A stretch of DNA of 64,000 nucleotides from Phytoseiulus persimilis (Eukaryota > Arthropoda > Arachnida > Mesostigmata > Phytoseiidae), in contig CM075101.1 in NCBI GenBank assembly GCA_037576195.1, positions 21,266,001-21,330,000 of the forward strand, given 5' to 3'. The notes under the pieces are model-generated. The model had not been told where the DNA came from, ran no database searches, and saw only the letters and a program-made list of their open reading frames with translations. Shown in pieces: positions 1 through 13,578 of the stretch. Made by a program: the position numbers and the translations under genes. The first letter of the stretch is position 1, and the number at the start of each line of letters is the position of its first letter.

Positions 1-3000
1 TCGATTATCGTTTACTTCCAACCTCTCATCCTGAGAGCGAGAATCATGGGAAGACCTCCCGGTTTGTTCTGGTTCCGCAGACCTCCATTTCGGTCCGGAC
101 TTCTCGAGGACATGAGTTGTAGCTGAGAGATTCCGCGATGCAGGCCAGACGCCCTCAGCTGCCTACACAGACCGCGCCAGCAGTGGAAAATTATTCTCAG
201 ATAAAGTAAACCCAACTAGAGGAATCATAAACCTGCGCTGTGAGTCAGGGACCTGCGAGTTTCGGCAGGAATCAGAGAGTTTCCGCTTCCGAACTCGACC
301 AAAAGTCAATTCAAAGGTCACAGAGCGCGATGTTACACCCACTGGGGAATTTCGTCATGGGCTTTGTGTTTCAGGCCTCTGGTACATACGATGTAAGTCT
401 CGAATGGTTGAATAACGCTTCATAACCAATTGAGTCGACCACTGGGCGGCTAACATTGGAGCAGGAATGATGCGGCAAGCGAACATCGTTCATTGGCATC
501 TGCGAGTGTATCATTGAGCCGGGCACGTCAGAGGTTCTCCGTCACTTTCATAGCTGCGTTAAAGATTCTGTTTTGGGAAACCTCTGCGTTTTTTCCCCCG
601 AAAGGACCCCAGCTCGTCTCGTTGACCGAGTCAATCCCGAAAGGTCCATGACAGCCGATCCTACACGACCCAGAATAGGTGTCAAATCCGATGTTTGGCA
701 TTGGCGCAGCGCGGTGATAAACGTTGACTCGATCTCCGGCCGCTGTCGGGGACGATCACGGGAGACATTTGAGCATCTACATACAATCAAAAGGTTCCTG
801 ATCATCATAACGCATGGATTGCTTAATGTTAAGAGATACGATTGGGCTCATCCACGCACAACGACAGCACCCAAATAATCCTTATCAGTGAATTGACGTT
901 CTCTATATACAACTCTCGCATAAGGTAAACATTGCCTCCGACGCTCGGCTCAGGGACCGGATGACAGCTTGTGCGACATCACCTCGACCGGAGGGCCCAA
1001 CGGAATACAAAAGAGTCTGATGGTTCCCATTTCAGCTGGTTTGGAACCGGCGACACAGACACTAATAGTCTGGCCACTTGAGAAGCGTCGTCTTCCGCTG
1101 CGAAAGTGAACATTTGTTGCGTTTGAATCAGCAATCCCGGAGAATATGATTCCGCGACGACCGCATTTCAGAGGCAGGGGTGTGAACTGACAATCTGAAG
1201 AGCGGTGAAAAACGTGACAAAACGATCGTTTGTACTGCCAAAGAGTTCCTATTGGGAACATGAGTGGTAGCCAGATTCTATTGGACTTCGCTCTTCATGG
1301 GAACGGGGGTCTCCGCTACTCGAAGAGCGACATGAGTCGAATCGAAACTCCCATCGAACGTTTGATAAGTTACTCGGAGAACAGTGACCCGTAGTTCTCG
1401 AACTTTTGGCCCGTCTGGATGGCGTCATTCTACCGCGCGGCTAATCGCCGCTCAATGACGAGAGCTTCCCGCGCGGAGCCTTTACAGGCTCGCGAGACTA
1501 TTCCCGCATTCTAAATCTCATTCACGCACGAGGGAAACGGCAGTACAGAGCGAATAATGTTCATCTTACCTTCGTCACGTGGAAGTCCGAGCGAAAACGG
1601 AACTTCTCTAAGCTAAACGATTCGTCCTCGCGTTATCCGTTGAAATCTCACGAAGCCTCCTCAACACCTGGCACGCACGCACCCACAGAAGTTGCCGGGA
1701 ATGCCTTCACATGTCAAGCCTTCGGCGGGTTGGTCAATGTATGACTCACTCACGACAGGAGAGGGTCGCAGTGAAGGCGGATCTTCAGACATTGCATCGG
1801 AGTCGTCATTTCTGCACTGGAACCGCGCGCCATCGATTATCGCGTCCTGGAACAGAGTCACGCGGGAACCAGAGATAGATCGCTGCTTCTCATGGACTTA
1901 GTTGAAACATCAGCAGAAGCAGACTTCCTCGGGGAAGACGCCGTGGTTCGGATTGGTATTCTGTCGAAGCCGCCTCGCGGTATACTATGTGCTCAGGGCG
2001 GAGTGGCAATCTGAGCATCCGCCGGAGATGTCATTGCTGCGTGGGGGTGTGTCCTGGCGAGCCCAGAAGGCATTTTCCTAATTACCTCACATCTCCACAC
2101 ACATTTATAGCTCCCCTTCTTCACATTCCAATCCGTGGGGTTGATCGATGCCATCAGGGGCAACGTGGCAAACAGGAATTAATGATGGTTTATGGCGGGA
2201 ATCTATCACCCACGAAGGGAACTCAGTCACGACGAACGTCACGTCTCTCCCCCTATCCGCGAATCTCTCGTCTTAGCTTCTTTGCCTGGGAGCCAAATTT
2301 TTGAGCGTTCCGAGAATCCCCACGGGAACGGCGAGTTCCGTCGGAAGGGGTCGACGGCGAGCCCGAATGTATCGATTCACTCGGATAACGCAGGAAATCC
2401 GAGTTTCTTTCACATCTGTTGCCTCCGTATGGTATGAATGATTTGTCCTTCAAACCGAACCGCTACTTATCAATTTTCGTATCGGGGTGTAAATTGAAGG
2501 GTGTCATTGGAAAGTTTCGAGATAATGTCCTCGATCAGGGATCTCGACTTGAAGAGTATGCACGAATCAACGAGCTTTCCTCCATGACACGTCACTCTGT
2601 ACTTGACGAAAATGAGAGTTGCTACAGGACACCACGCTTGACACCGATCTCAGTTTCCTCACCGCCGGCGGCAGATGTGAGTCGGTTTTTCAGCAGGATT
2701 CGAGGTTGTCGCAGTTCGGTCTGCGCTCGACGATGCGCTCCGTACGGGAAGTCAATCTGCAGGAAATGGTTGAAGCCATCGCTGGCTGTCTCGGGCTCTC
2801 TCATTTCTGCTCATCATTCTGATTGTAGGATTCAGACGATCGCGCGACCCGACGATGTCTCTGCCAACGCCGGCAACGAGTGGACCAAAAAATTCTACCT
2901 TTGTTGATCCAAAGGAAAGGATTCGCCAACCTCATTACGCTGCAGCGTTATCCGCTGCCAGGGAGCCATGCGATGTCGAAACATTTCCCGGGCTCCGGCT

Positions 3001-6000
3001 TGCACCATCGCTTCGTCTTCGCGGAAAACTTCACGCGCCCTCGCTTCGAGGACCCGTCAATTTTGCACAGACGAGGTCTGAGTGCTTGCAATAACAGTGA
3101 TTCCGGATTCATTCTCGGAAAACGTTGCACAGAGCATTCGAAATCAATTCCTCAAGACCAGCGATGTTTCTCGCTCACTTCGGGAGCCCAAACATAGAGA
3201 TCAATGTGTATTTTCAAACGTCGTCTTCTGCTGCGAGCGACCCTCGTTGCATTGGCGTCACTGAATGTTTCGAGAAAAAACCTCGTCCTGGCAGCTGGAT
3301 CTGCCACAATGCTAATAGATGTAAGGCATCTTCATTATGAACTGCTTCGCCGGCGATATATGGTGGCCGGCGATCGAAGCAGCGTTCGGTTAATTGTGGT
3401 GAATAGCGTTGACATCTGCTCGCTTCCCTCGGCGCCGCACAACATTGGCGCTTAGCGACCACCATTGCACGTCACCTCGCGAGTGGCTGGCTCTCAGGTT
3501 TCGCAATTCGAATTATGGCTGAGTATTCCCCGTGAATATTCGATCATGGCCATCCGTTCGAGCGGCTCCCTCTCGCATGCCGACGTACGACCTGGAACAT
3601 GTCCGAACGCGAATATCCCACCACTGAGCGGACGGAAGGCTCGAAATTAGAGCCATGTATGCACTTCCAAGTACTATTTGTCGATTTTGTCCTCAATCAC
3701 GATCGGGCGCGTGAATCGATGCATTGAGAACTCATGCGAGCCCTTCTCACGGTGCTGCGTAGAGTCATTCACACCGCCAATTCTGGGGAAACCCTCTGGA
3801 GTTTCCTGGTTAATGTGTAATCTTTGGAGTTTCTGGGTGTTTTCGGCACTCGGGGCCCATCGTATTTTCTCTCCAAGAGCACGAGATCTCCGATCGAGTT
3901 GGGATCGAACAACTGAAAACTTGAAGCAGGTCACACGAATCCGTCCGGTCCTGATGAGCCTGACATCCGAGCCGGACTCAGGATTCCGGTCTCGTGTTTT
4001 CATATGGTTGACGCGAGCTTGTTTCGAGAAAAATACCGAGCAGAGGTCTTCGCTTCCCTGCAATGCTTAAGCTTGCTTTTTATGGTTCGAGAAACCACGG
4101 GAGAAGCGAGATTCATATTTGTCTGCTGCCGGATCGGATGTTCCAGTTATTTACATAATACGAGAAACATACAGTGCACGAGCAGACGTTCCAGGGGGCG
4201 AGGAAGATTACTCAGTGAACGGCGTCCGGAACCCACGTTTCCTAGGTACAGCGACTACATGCCCAACGATGACCTCATCAGCTAAACGTCTGCCGGGGGT
4301 CCTGCTCTGAGGACTTCAACTCGGAGCCGCCCAGAACCGAACCTTCGGTGATCACCTCAAAATTTCTGCTGATTCGGACGCCTGATTCGAACTGACCAAT
4401 GCTGTCGGATTCGTGTCAATGACGCACTCAGTCCTGAATAACGGGAATGCGACGAGGTTTCACGAGGCCAGGTCGGTATGAGCGTTGGGAGATTCCGGCG
4501 CTCTCGACGATTCCCATTCAACCAACCGCCTGGCAGCCATCTCATTTCGGGACAGCCGCCAATCGCCGTCGCAACGAAACTGAGTCGCATCAAGGGTGGC
4601 CGACCCAACTGTGGCAAATGATATTTCCTGTCTACAGTCGGCTAATCAATCAACAAACATGATTCCCTCCGTTTTCCTCGATCTCGTCTCTTCCCGAAAC
4701 GCGCAGAATCACGTCTCGCCCCTGCAAACATTATTGTTCTCGGTCACTTTTTATCTTACTCAAAACACTCCGAAGGGACTTCAGATTCTAGATGGGGGAG
4801 CGCACATCGGACACAACATCTGTCTCTGGCAGCGGGTTCTCGGCGATACTCGGAGCCACAAACATTGTGTCCCGTTCCGAAACCGTGGAGGGCGAACTGC
4901 CAGCGCTCTATCGTTCCGACTGAACACAACCTCGGGTCCGAACAACCACTCACCGAGGAAAGGCACAACAGTCTCTCTCGTCCCGTACGGAAAGGGTGCA
5001 CCAGCTCCAAGGGTCCTCGATGCACACTTCTCCCCTGTTGAGAATCGAAAACGGGACCGCCACGCAACGGAAGGCAAAGCTTGACCCTGGCCCAGATGTT
5101 TCAGCGAGTTTATCTTCCCAAGGTCAAGACCAGCCGAGAATCTCCGAGATTGACGAGCGATTAGATCTGCTCGAAGATTGAATCGGTCGCGGAGAGGTTC
5201 CGCTGTGGCGTAGGCTTTCGCAGGGGTAGCTGGTCGGCTTCCAGAATACCCGATAAATTCACGAAGGATGGATGAGAAATGTAATCGTTCGAGCTGATCG
5301 AAGCCTGTCGCGTCCCAGACAACAGGCTCCGTTCCAGGCTCTTTGACGATTCGGAATCGCCATGGTGGAACTTTTTTCGAAAATTCGTCAAGGCTGTTCC
5401 GCTATTTTCAGCCATCCCTCATCTGCCCCCTGATCAATAGTGAGTTCTGCCACTGTCAGCTCCTCTTGTGCTCGTTTTTGCTTGGTCATCATCCATCTGT
5501 TGTGTTGTCTGCTGCTGTCGCTGGCGGTGGTGTCTGCCTCAAGAACAGAAATATTGTCATGGAGTCACGAAGACGTCGAAGGTTTCCATGGAACGATCGT
5601 CTCATCTGGCTTCACCGAACTTCGGACTCAGCTGAATGACTGGACAGCAGCGTGGCCAAGTTGACAGAAACTTTTAAAGAGTTTCCGATCGCAGGTCTTT
5701 CAAATGGCGGTTGTGACGATAAGAACCGCTCGGCTGGCCGAACTTACCCGATCATGCAAGGAGCGTTCCCACCGATGGCAAGCTCCATTAACTCAAACCG
5801 ACTTCGAGGAGGGCGACAAGCGACAACGAGTCAGACGGTTCAGGTGTTTGAAGCATGCATGATCCAATAGAGCTCGCCTCTTTGATGCGGGGGCAGTTTC
5901 ATGTCACTGCAGTTCCTGACCCTCTCCCATCATTAACTGTTAATTCTTCCCGAGTTCAGAATCGCTCCTGTGTGTAAACGTCGATAGAAAGGAACGCCGA

Positions 6001-6959
6001 CCATACGGGCTCCGCGATGCGCGCCCTGCAAGACGAAATCGGGAAGGAACCTTGTGAGAATGGAGTCGACGAAGATCGATGATTTGGAACCCCCTCGCGC
6101 CGTCACTAGATCTAATGCAGCGAATGGACTACATGAGAATCGCCGACACGGAGATCGGTTGGACGGAATCAGAATCGTTCGCTCCTCAATGTATCTCTTC
6201 TGGTTATAGGAACTCGTCTACGAAACACCGGTGTCAACGGCGGCCGCTAAGTAAGCAGCTCATCGCATCAGCCAGCGACGATATTGCGCCTCACTTGTTT
6301 ATGTTCCTGTTGCCTTCATCACCTTGAAAGGACCGCGTGCCACAGAAGCGCCAACTAACGAGAACACACCTGAGCCTGATTAACGGAAACCGCGCCAAAC
6401 TTTCCCACGATTCATGGCAGAGGACTCCTGCTGCAAACTATGACGCAATGACGCGGTATCTCCGGCGCGCTTTGATTTGTTTTTCGCAGGTTGTTTATAC
6501 GACGGCGAAGATTACGATGATTGACGAGAAGATAAAGATCTCCTCGATGATTTCGGCGTCGACGCTGGTTTCGCCCGGTGTCATCCTCATCCGATCGGCC
6601 GAGATAAGAATAGAAAACGAGAAGGATCTCTGTCAGCACCCTTTGATCATCTGTCGACATCACAACTATATGAGGACTACTGCCCTCTCTACAAGCGGCT
6701 CCCAGAACAGCCTCTCCACCATAGACACCTCCAGAGATCCTGGCGTACCGTTGAGTTGCAGGTGAATCAGGCAAGTGAGTAGTTCTGTTCGTGTCGGGTG
6801 TGGTCCCTTCGAATCTCATCCTTGCGCGAAGTCCACAGCTTTCCCTGAAAGCCCCCCCTCCCTCATGGCTCTGTACTGATTCGCATCCTCGAAGGACGAG
6901 CCGAGTTCCAGAACCGTGAAGTTGTCAAAAACTCATCACTACCCGCGTTCTTCCTCAGG
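1..6959. other. Gene-poor stretch, no supported gene
   Basis: I see no family-recognisable coding sequence here. Short open frames exist on both strands and usually overlap each other antisense, for example around 3.67-4.07 kb where both strands stay open for about 130 codons, so none can be preferred. An imperfect hairpin lies at 3342-3382. No transposon ends or long tandem repeats were noticed. Confidence 0.5.
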
Positions 6960-7398
6960 ATGAGAACGGGCTTGATACCAATCGTCACGGTCTTCAGTTT
7001 CGTCATCAGTTTGCACTGTGGAGTCGAAGCTGTCTGCTATGACATAACCAGCGCCCTGGGATCGTGGGTGGACGATGGCTCCGCCGCTGCTCTGATCAAG
7101 TCCAAATGTACAGGAATGAACCGCGGAACCGAGAGTTGGCGAAAAAGGATGAAGGTGCGTTGCAACACTGTCCACGACGGATCCAATCACAAATAGCGGA
7201 GATTTCTGTGGCGAATCGCGTATTTCAAGTGCGCAGATTTTCGACGATCCGCCGATGCACGGATACCGCATATGGATTTCTCCAGACGACGATCTCTCTG
7301 CAAATAGAGGCAGGAGTCGTCGGAGAAGCTCCATGTTCTCCTTAAGGGAATCAGTCGTGGAACTATCTTTATGGAAAACAAACACTTGTCCTTTCTGA
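6960..7398 (+). CDS. Small secreted protein, unidentified, two exons
   Basis: This is a candidate gene for a protein of about 118 residues. Exon 1 (6960-7154) opens with a convincing signal peptide: a charged start, a hydrophobic stretch and an apparent cleavage near Gly-Val-Glu-Ala. It then has a short mature part with two Cys. It ends at a good donor (AAG/GTGCGT) in phase 0. An 82-base intron leads to exon 2 (7237-7398), also phase 0, which encodes an acidic then Arg-rich segment and stops at TGA. The intron size matches the well-supported genes in this window. I do not recognise the family. The signal peptide is seen directly; the join to exon 2 is inference. Exon-like frames just downstream (7593-8166) could belong to the same transcript. 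Confidence 0.4.
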
Positions 7399-7592
7399 AG
7401 AATTGGGCGACTCTCGTTGCTAGAGATAAATTTCCGACACCTCGCCCGTGCCTTCGCTCTCGAGATCCCACGAGCAAGACTGTTGCTAGTGAGGAAAAAT
7501 ATATTAACGACCGCTGCCAGCCGCTAACTCAACAGTTACCGATAGACCGCCTGGATGTGACAAACAGGACGCTACCTCCCTCTGAAATAATC

Positions 7593-8166
7593 AGTGAATG
7601 CGGGCTCAATCGAGGTCAATCAATTCGTATTGGTGACGCAGTCACGGGTTATCGACATTCGGCCAATATCATCCGACCCAAGTTTCCCACAGAATGTTTT
7701 CTGGCAGCTTTTTCCTCTAGTTCCCCCTGCATCCCATTCAGCTGGAATGAGAGCGGCGTCGAGCTCGAAGATGAAGAAGATCCGTTGCTCCGACGGATGC
7801 GGCAATCCACTGAGTCGAGCGTTGTTACTGCAATCGAACAATATTCCAGGTGAGAGATGTTTGCAGTTCCGTACCTCGGAGCACTCCTGTCGCCACTTTC
7901 GTGGGTAAGAAATTCCGAGGACACGCCGGAATCCTTTTGAGGTGAATACTTGGAGTAATTTATCCGCTGAGTGTCCGCTCAGGTTCGATCAAAGTCGTAT
8001 CACCGACTCATTCTCGGAGGAATACCCTTCGCTTGATTCCAGATGTAGCCGGGAAGGTATTCACATTTACGACCAAACGCCGAACAGGCCTCTGGGCCTT
8101 CGAATGATCGCCTGGGGAGGAACAGGAGTCGCGCACAATGCCGAAAACTTTTATGTCATCCATTGA
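7593..8166 (+). CDS. Possible exons of an unidentified gene
   Basis: There are two exon-like open stretches. The first (7593-7850) follows a pyrimidine-rich acceptor and ends at a strong donor (CCAG/GTGAGA). The second, ending at TGA 8164-8166, can be joined in frame if an acceptor near 7909 is used, but that acceptor is poor and the intron would be only about 58 bases. The encoded segment has no domain I recognise. These may be downstream exons of the secreted-protein candidate at 6960, or chance open frames. Confidence 0.25.
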
Positions 8167-9434
8167 TTGTAGCCGATGTCACCACGTCGTTCTATGATGT
8201 GTATCTAGTCTGTAAATAGAGACCAAAACCCCGGGAAAGAGGGAGTTCCCTGCCCGGACGGGACGAGCTCTATGCCATCATTCTGCTCTGTGAAATAAAT
8301 CGATCGGTGACTCTCACACTCGTCGAAGAATACTCATCTCAGGCAGTGGAAAAATTCGAATATAATCTGAAATGACCGCTTCACTCTGTTTTGGAAACCA
8401 GGATGGGAACCGCACCAACCACGGACTAACTGCGTATCTTCACCACAGCACGGCTCTCGGTGAAACGTAGGGGAATCGTTTCTATCGTTTTCATGCGGTC
8501 TATATCGAACGGATCTGAGTCGCCACCGACCGCACCCTTAGACTGAACGTTCCTCAACCTAGGAATACTATCATCGCACGCCCGAGTTCCCCAATTATGT
8601 CCGCTGAAATTCCTCAACGGTTCAATCCTCAGCCCTCGGTTATATTGGAACATATAGTACAAAAGGTGTATAGGAAAGCAGAACGCTATGTCTGGATGAA
8701 GCTACCTCGACACGCTTCGTATCGACTCCGTCTACGTTGGAGCGAGTCAAGTGATTTAATGAGTCGAGAGCTCCATGAGCCACCTGACCTTCCCAGGACT
8801 CACCTGTCGGGCGTACGCCTTTTTTTGGTGACGCAGCTTGTTTCTAGAAGAAGAGAGGCATCTGGAGTGAAGATTTTTGCTTAGAAACTTGCGAGATTCC
8901 TAGAATATGAGGCGGCTGCATAGTGAGAGATAGCGGACGCTGCGGAGATTTTGACCCAACCGCTGTTAGGCGTCAGCTTCTTGGTCACACCCTGAATTCT
9001 TGAGAGAGCTTTCACAATTTTCGACCGACATTGGCATCACAGGGCCAGCCCTGCGAGCGTTTCGGAGGTGGAATAGGTTCGCAGATACAGGTGATGACTG
9101 CCAAACGTGTTTACCAGACTGAGAATTGCTGTGACATCAGATTGTCACTGAACGGTGCTTTTGTCAACACGTGTCACGTTTCAAGAGTGTGAGCTCGTGC
9201 GTTTAAGTCTGGGTCAAGCAATTAATGCTACAAACTCCGGACGAGGGACTGTGGACATTGTTGTCTGTTCGCACCAGAGGACGTTTTGACAAAAGAGTGA
9301 GGACGCTCTCAGGAAACGGTGGGTTGAAAGTTCCGCTCGGCAAGTTCCTGACAGCTCCTTCTGCACACGAGAGGTGCGTGAATTCAGATTCCGTTCCCTC
9401 CGCGAATCCTCGAGGCTGGGCTGTGTCACACGCA
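8167..9434. other. No gene seen
   Basis: Nothing recognisable on either strand. Short overlapping open frames occur near 9.2-9.5 kb on both strands without a preferred one. Confidence 0.5.
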
Positions 9435-9780
9435 TGACCACGGGCCAATCGTGCCTCGGACTTGTCGGACCTTCTCCGTCTTCGAGCATCAACGAGAACA
9501 CTTGACACGAGACTCGGGTCGTTGAGGATCCCTACTATTTCCGCCGGGATGAATTCAATCAGGAGTATCCTGAACCAACCTTGGTCGGTAACCAGCAGAA
9601 CGAGCTCGATGCGTTATAGAAAAAGCGAAGGCTGCGGTACGAAGTCAAGCAGCAGAGCCTTAGATTCGGGTTCTTGGAAAACTACAAGAAAATCCCTTCC
9701 CGTCCATCGGAACGCGTCCTATTCGGAGCTAGGCTTACCACTTCAACTTGCGAAGGTTCAGAGGATTCTCAACTTACGTG
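9435..9780 (+). pseudogene. Decayed coding-like stretch, family unknown
   Basis: One plus-strand frame reads like protein over about 115 codons, with acidic and aromatic-rich then basic, Lys/Arg-rich composition, but it is interrupted by about two in-frame stops. No intron that would remove them was found. This looks like an old gene remnant rather than a working exon. I cannot name the parent family. It could also be a chance frame, since unrelated open frames overlap it. Confidence 0.25.
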
Positions 9781-9789
9781 ATATTGCCG

Positions 9790-12700
9790 GAGCACGAACC
9801 TCCCTAGCTTGAGCCCAACGGAACCGAAGCTCTAATTTTGATGATGTTTCTCACGAGACGAGACTCTTCATACTCCTAGATTGGCATGAGGCACTACTCG
9901 GGTTGTGTGTCTCTGATCAGACTCCTGTATCTGGGAACCTGTTCCGGAACTTTCTCCGATCACAGATATGGTTTTCTCGTTCCCTAGCATGCCCCCCCCC
10001 TCTCGTGTCAAATATTCTTAGCTGACGAACTTTTGTTGAGCTTCTTTGCGCAGGAGGTCCCGCGGAGCCAACTTGCGTAGCTCTCCCACGACCAATTGAT
10101 AAACGAACGAGCCGAACTATTGTATATTAGTGATGTATGTAAGTAACCAATGGTCACCTGTTGGAAAGCATCCGCAGCTGGCTCTCACGAGTGCAACAGG
10201 AGATCCCGGAGGGTTCACATACGAGCTTCGAAATCAAGGGCTGTGAAACAGCACTCCCAAATCTTCAAGGAACCGCGTTGCCCGGACTCGCCCATCTGCG
10301 GATGATCTGTTCTCGGATCATGACGTTCTCAATGATATGGCACCATCCTGGAATCCTGGAGTGGCTCGTGTCCTGCGATTCGATTCCATCGGAAGATCTC
10401 GCCAGCGGGAATAATTCGACGGGCATCACTGCTCAAGAGAGAGCCCCGGAGTTCGTGGAAACTCGACTCTCTGCTCCCTCGAAGATGTCTCGGATCATAG
10501 TCGCTGGTGAGCGCGAATCGAGTAAGTATCGACGACGAGAACACCAAGGGAAGGTATTCAGAGTAGGTTGATCAGAGGAGCACAGAAGTCGTTTTAGAGT
10601 CCGTGTTGAACAAACCGATGAGATTCTCCTTCTGGCTCGATTGCGGAGACATTCCACGCGAAACCGATTCCACTAGAAGCTTGTAAAAGGCCTGAATTTC
10701 CATCGAGATTATATGAGTTCAGAGTAATTGTGAGATCAGAGGTTCTAAGGCAGTCTGCTATTCGATTTTGACACATAACCTCCGGGGCTGGCTGTTGGGA
10801 TGTACATACAAGACTTTGTATGACTGGCATGTATTCGTGCCATATTGCAAGCGTCTCAGAGAGGGACGATCTCTGAGTATGATGAGCTCATAAGTGGACA
10901 CGACTGAGGGGCGACGGAGCGCATGAGGAAAAACGTAGGCGGACGTGTCATGAATCGCGGAGGCTCCAGGGCTGCCACCACATACAGCTCCGCGAGATGT
11001 TGAGGGGTTGCATTTTCGTTTTTCGTAACGATCGTGGAACAGAACCTTTCGGAGACGGACGCAGAACGGCGTTTGTCGCCCGAGGTTCCAACTTGCCGCC
11101 TCCTCAATGGATCGAAGACTGGAAAAGGCGAAAAGCACGTAGAGGAGTTCATGAAAAATTGAGCTTGAGTCGGATGATGCGAGACTTTGTAATACGCAGA
11201 AACTCGCGTAGGGAGCTTTCTTCAGAGTTGAGGAATTGGAGACACCTTCCATTGGAATCCGTCTCGTCCATGAATGATTGCTGGCTCAAGATTCATTTCG
11301 CTTGGTGAGGGAACTTCCATCTATCTTCTCCCCTCTCCCACCTTCTCGTGTGATGATGCAACGTGGCTCCAAGTCTCTCTCGTAAGCCATTCCTCCTTTC
11401 CTCAGCGTGATCCCACGCTACATAGCTCGCTCCTCCGTATCCAAGGTATGGCTCATTATTTGTATGTAGGTCAGCAACCCAAGAAATCAGCGGGCGGACG
11501 GCCACGCCCGCCGGGGAAGTAACTTTTGGAATCTCCATATGTGAGATTGTACCCTGATGCTACAATAAGAGACGCAAATCAATCACGGACCTAGAAACGC
11601 TGGAAGCTTTCGCGGTGTTGCCTTTTGCATTTTCCCGGGTTCTCATCCATTATGGAGCGGGTATGCTATAAGATGATATCCCATTGTTTCATCAATCACG
11701 AACTGGCTTATCTCAATGGCAGGAATCTCCCCTATGGAGCTGTGGTTTCCCACGAGATGCGAACCACAGAATATAAGACGGCTCCATTCTTTGTTCACGA
11801 TACAGCGAACGCTGTGAATTCGGATACGACGAGTGAATCCGTACTTTTCCCCACACCGAATCCGAACCAGGGAGGGTGCGTTGCTTAATGTCAGTCTAGG
11901 GATTACCGGTATCATGAATCGTTTTCCGCAGACTCCTCCATTACCAATGAATAGATAGGTTCTTCATGGTGGAAAAAATTCCCAAGAATCCCAAAATTCT
12001 AGAGGGCACAACTCGCCCAAGTTTCAACCAATTTCCGATCTCTCCAGTTGGTCTCAGAGCTGTCAAGAGGAAGCGCATCTTCCTCTCTTCGATTTCACCG
12101 GACACGGCCATTCTCGCTGAATTCGAACAGGTCGGAAGTCTAAGTTCTCGCCGATTCCCAGTCCTCACAACTCCCATCCGCCATTTCTGGGGGCCCCAAT
12201 GTTTCAACAGATTGTATGCAACGAGATCCACGGTATCGATCATCACATCATGAGGAATCCATCCTACATGGTCAAGCAGTCGGGGGAGAAGATGAGTGAA
12301 AAACATTGGTTCACGACTTGTGCGAGCTCGAACCAGACTCAAAGCATCCAGGAGAAGTCAACGACAGAAAGTTCTCTCTGGTCCTGATCTCATTGTCTCA
12401 TAGTCTCAAGATCTCATAGTCCCCGAAAGCTTGAGAAGAATCGACAATTTCCCTGGAACACGTTTCCTTCGAGTGATCGGAGGGCCCGAGGGAAACGGCC
12501 TATGCTCCTGTCAAGCTCCAGCCTGACCGTGTACAGCCCACCCATTCTCGTTCGGGTCCCGATTTTGCAAAAAGGGAGGTTTACTTGTGAAATCGAAACT
12601 ACTCGCCGACATTGATCCGAAATTCGCTCCGCAAAATGAGAACCGGCACAAGGTTTCGCATCAATGGATAGCTCTCACACATGTGATACAACGGTGAGGG

Positions 12701-13578
12701 TGGGCTGCCTTAGAGCCCCACTGAGTCTCGTTCAATGGCGCTCCGAGGAACATTACCTCCTGCTCAGAGCCATTACTTATTTTATAAGCCATTATAGTTT
12801 TTTCACTCTGTCCATGTTCTTGTCGAGTGAAAGGAATTGCTCTTGCCCAGTAACCCGCTCGTCTGCTTCCCTCGAACCGGTCCAAAATCAAGACGGATCG
12901 CTCGTCGTGTCTGCTGGTAAGACGAGAGGAAAAGAAGAGAGTGGGGCAAGGTTTGGACCTCGCTAAAAGCAGTCCGCTCGTCTGCCTTCTTTCCTGCCAC
13001 CGTGCTCCGCCACCGCGTAAAGAAGAGACGCCAAGTCTCCGATGACCTTGTCCCGCACGACGAAAAGAGAGAGAGAACGGCTGACCGACGGAACAAAGGT
13101 CAGACGGATCTGAGCGGCGGAAATCAAATGTGGGAACTTCGTTTATTGTCTTCGTGTTCGAATGGGCGTTGAGAGGACTGACTGGTAATTCCTAGTCCTA
13201 TACGAAAGGTCCAGGTTTCTTGTTCCCTCATTTCAAGCAACGCTTACCTGGGCCTTTTCTGATTTTCTGGCTGTGCGGAATACGAATCAGCGCCAGGATC
13301 CTGGCGGCGAATTCCTAGGCTTCCGCTTCACCAACCTCCATGCGAAGAAATCCCTCTCCCGGTCGTCAAACCCTGCCTGTTTCCCACTTCTTGTTCTTTG
13401 GACTCCTCGAGCTAATCTGCGGGGTCCCTTCGAGGCTCTAATTGATTACCGCGGAGGCAACGGTCGTGCCCGACCATCGGCAGCGCAATGGCGGTGATTC
13501 GGAGCGAGTGTATAGAGCGAGGAAGCCAAGAAGCGAGTTTGCTGTCAGCTCGCTGACGGAACAAGCGATCCTTCAGCA
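9790..13578. other. Gene-poor stretch
   Basis: Several frames of 80-160 codons occur, for example near 10.16-10.57 kb and 11.94-12.34 kb, but each has an equally open antisense or alternative frame and none shows a known motif. A short direct repeat of a TCTCATAGTC-like word lies near 12.39-12.42 kb. No gene is claimed. Confidence 0.45.

Noticed and set aside
3674-4070. Roughly 130-codon frames on both strands
   Set aside because: Mirror-image openness with no motif, start context or splice partners.
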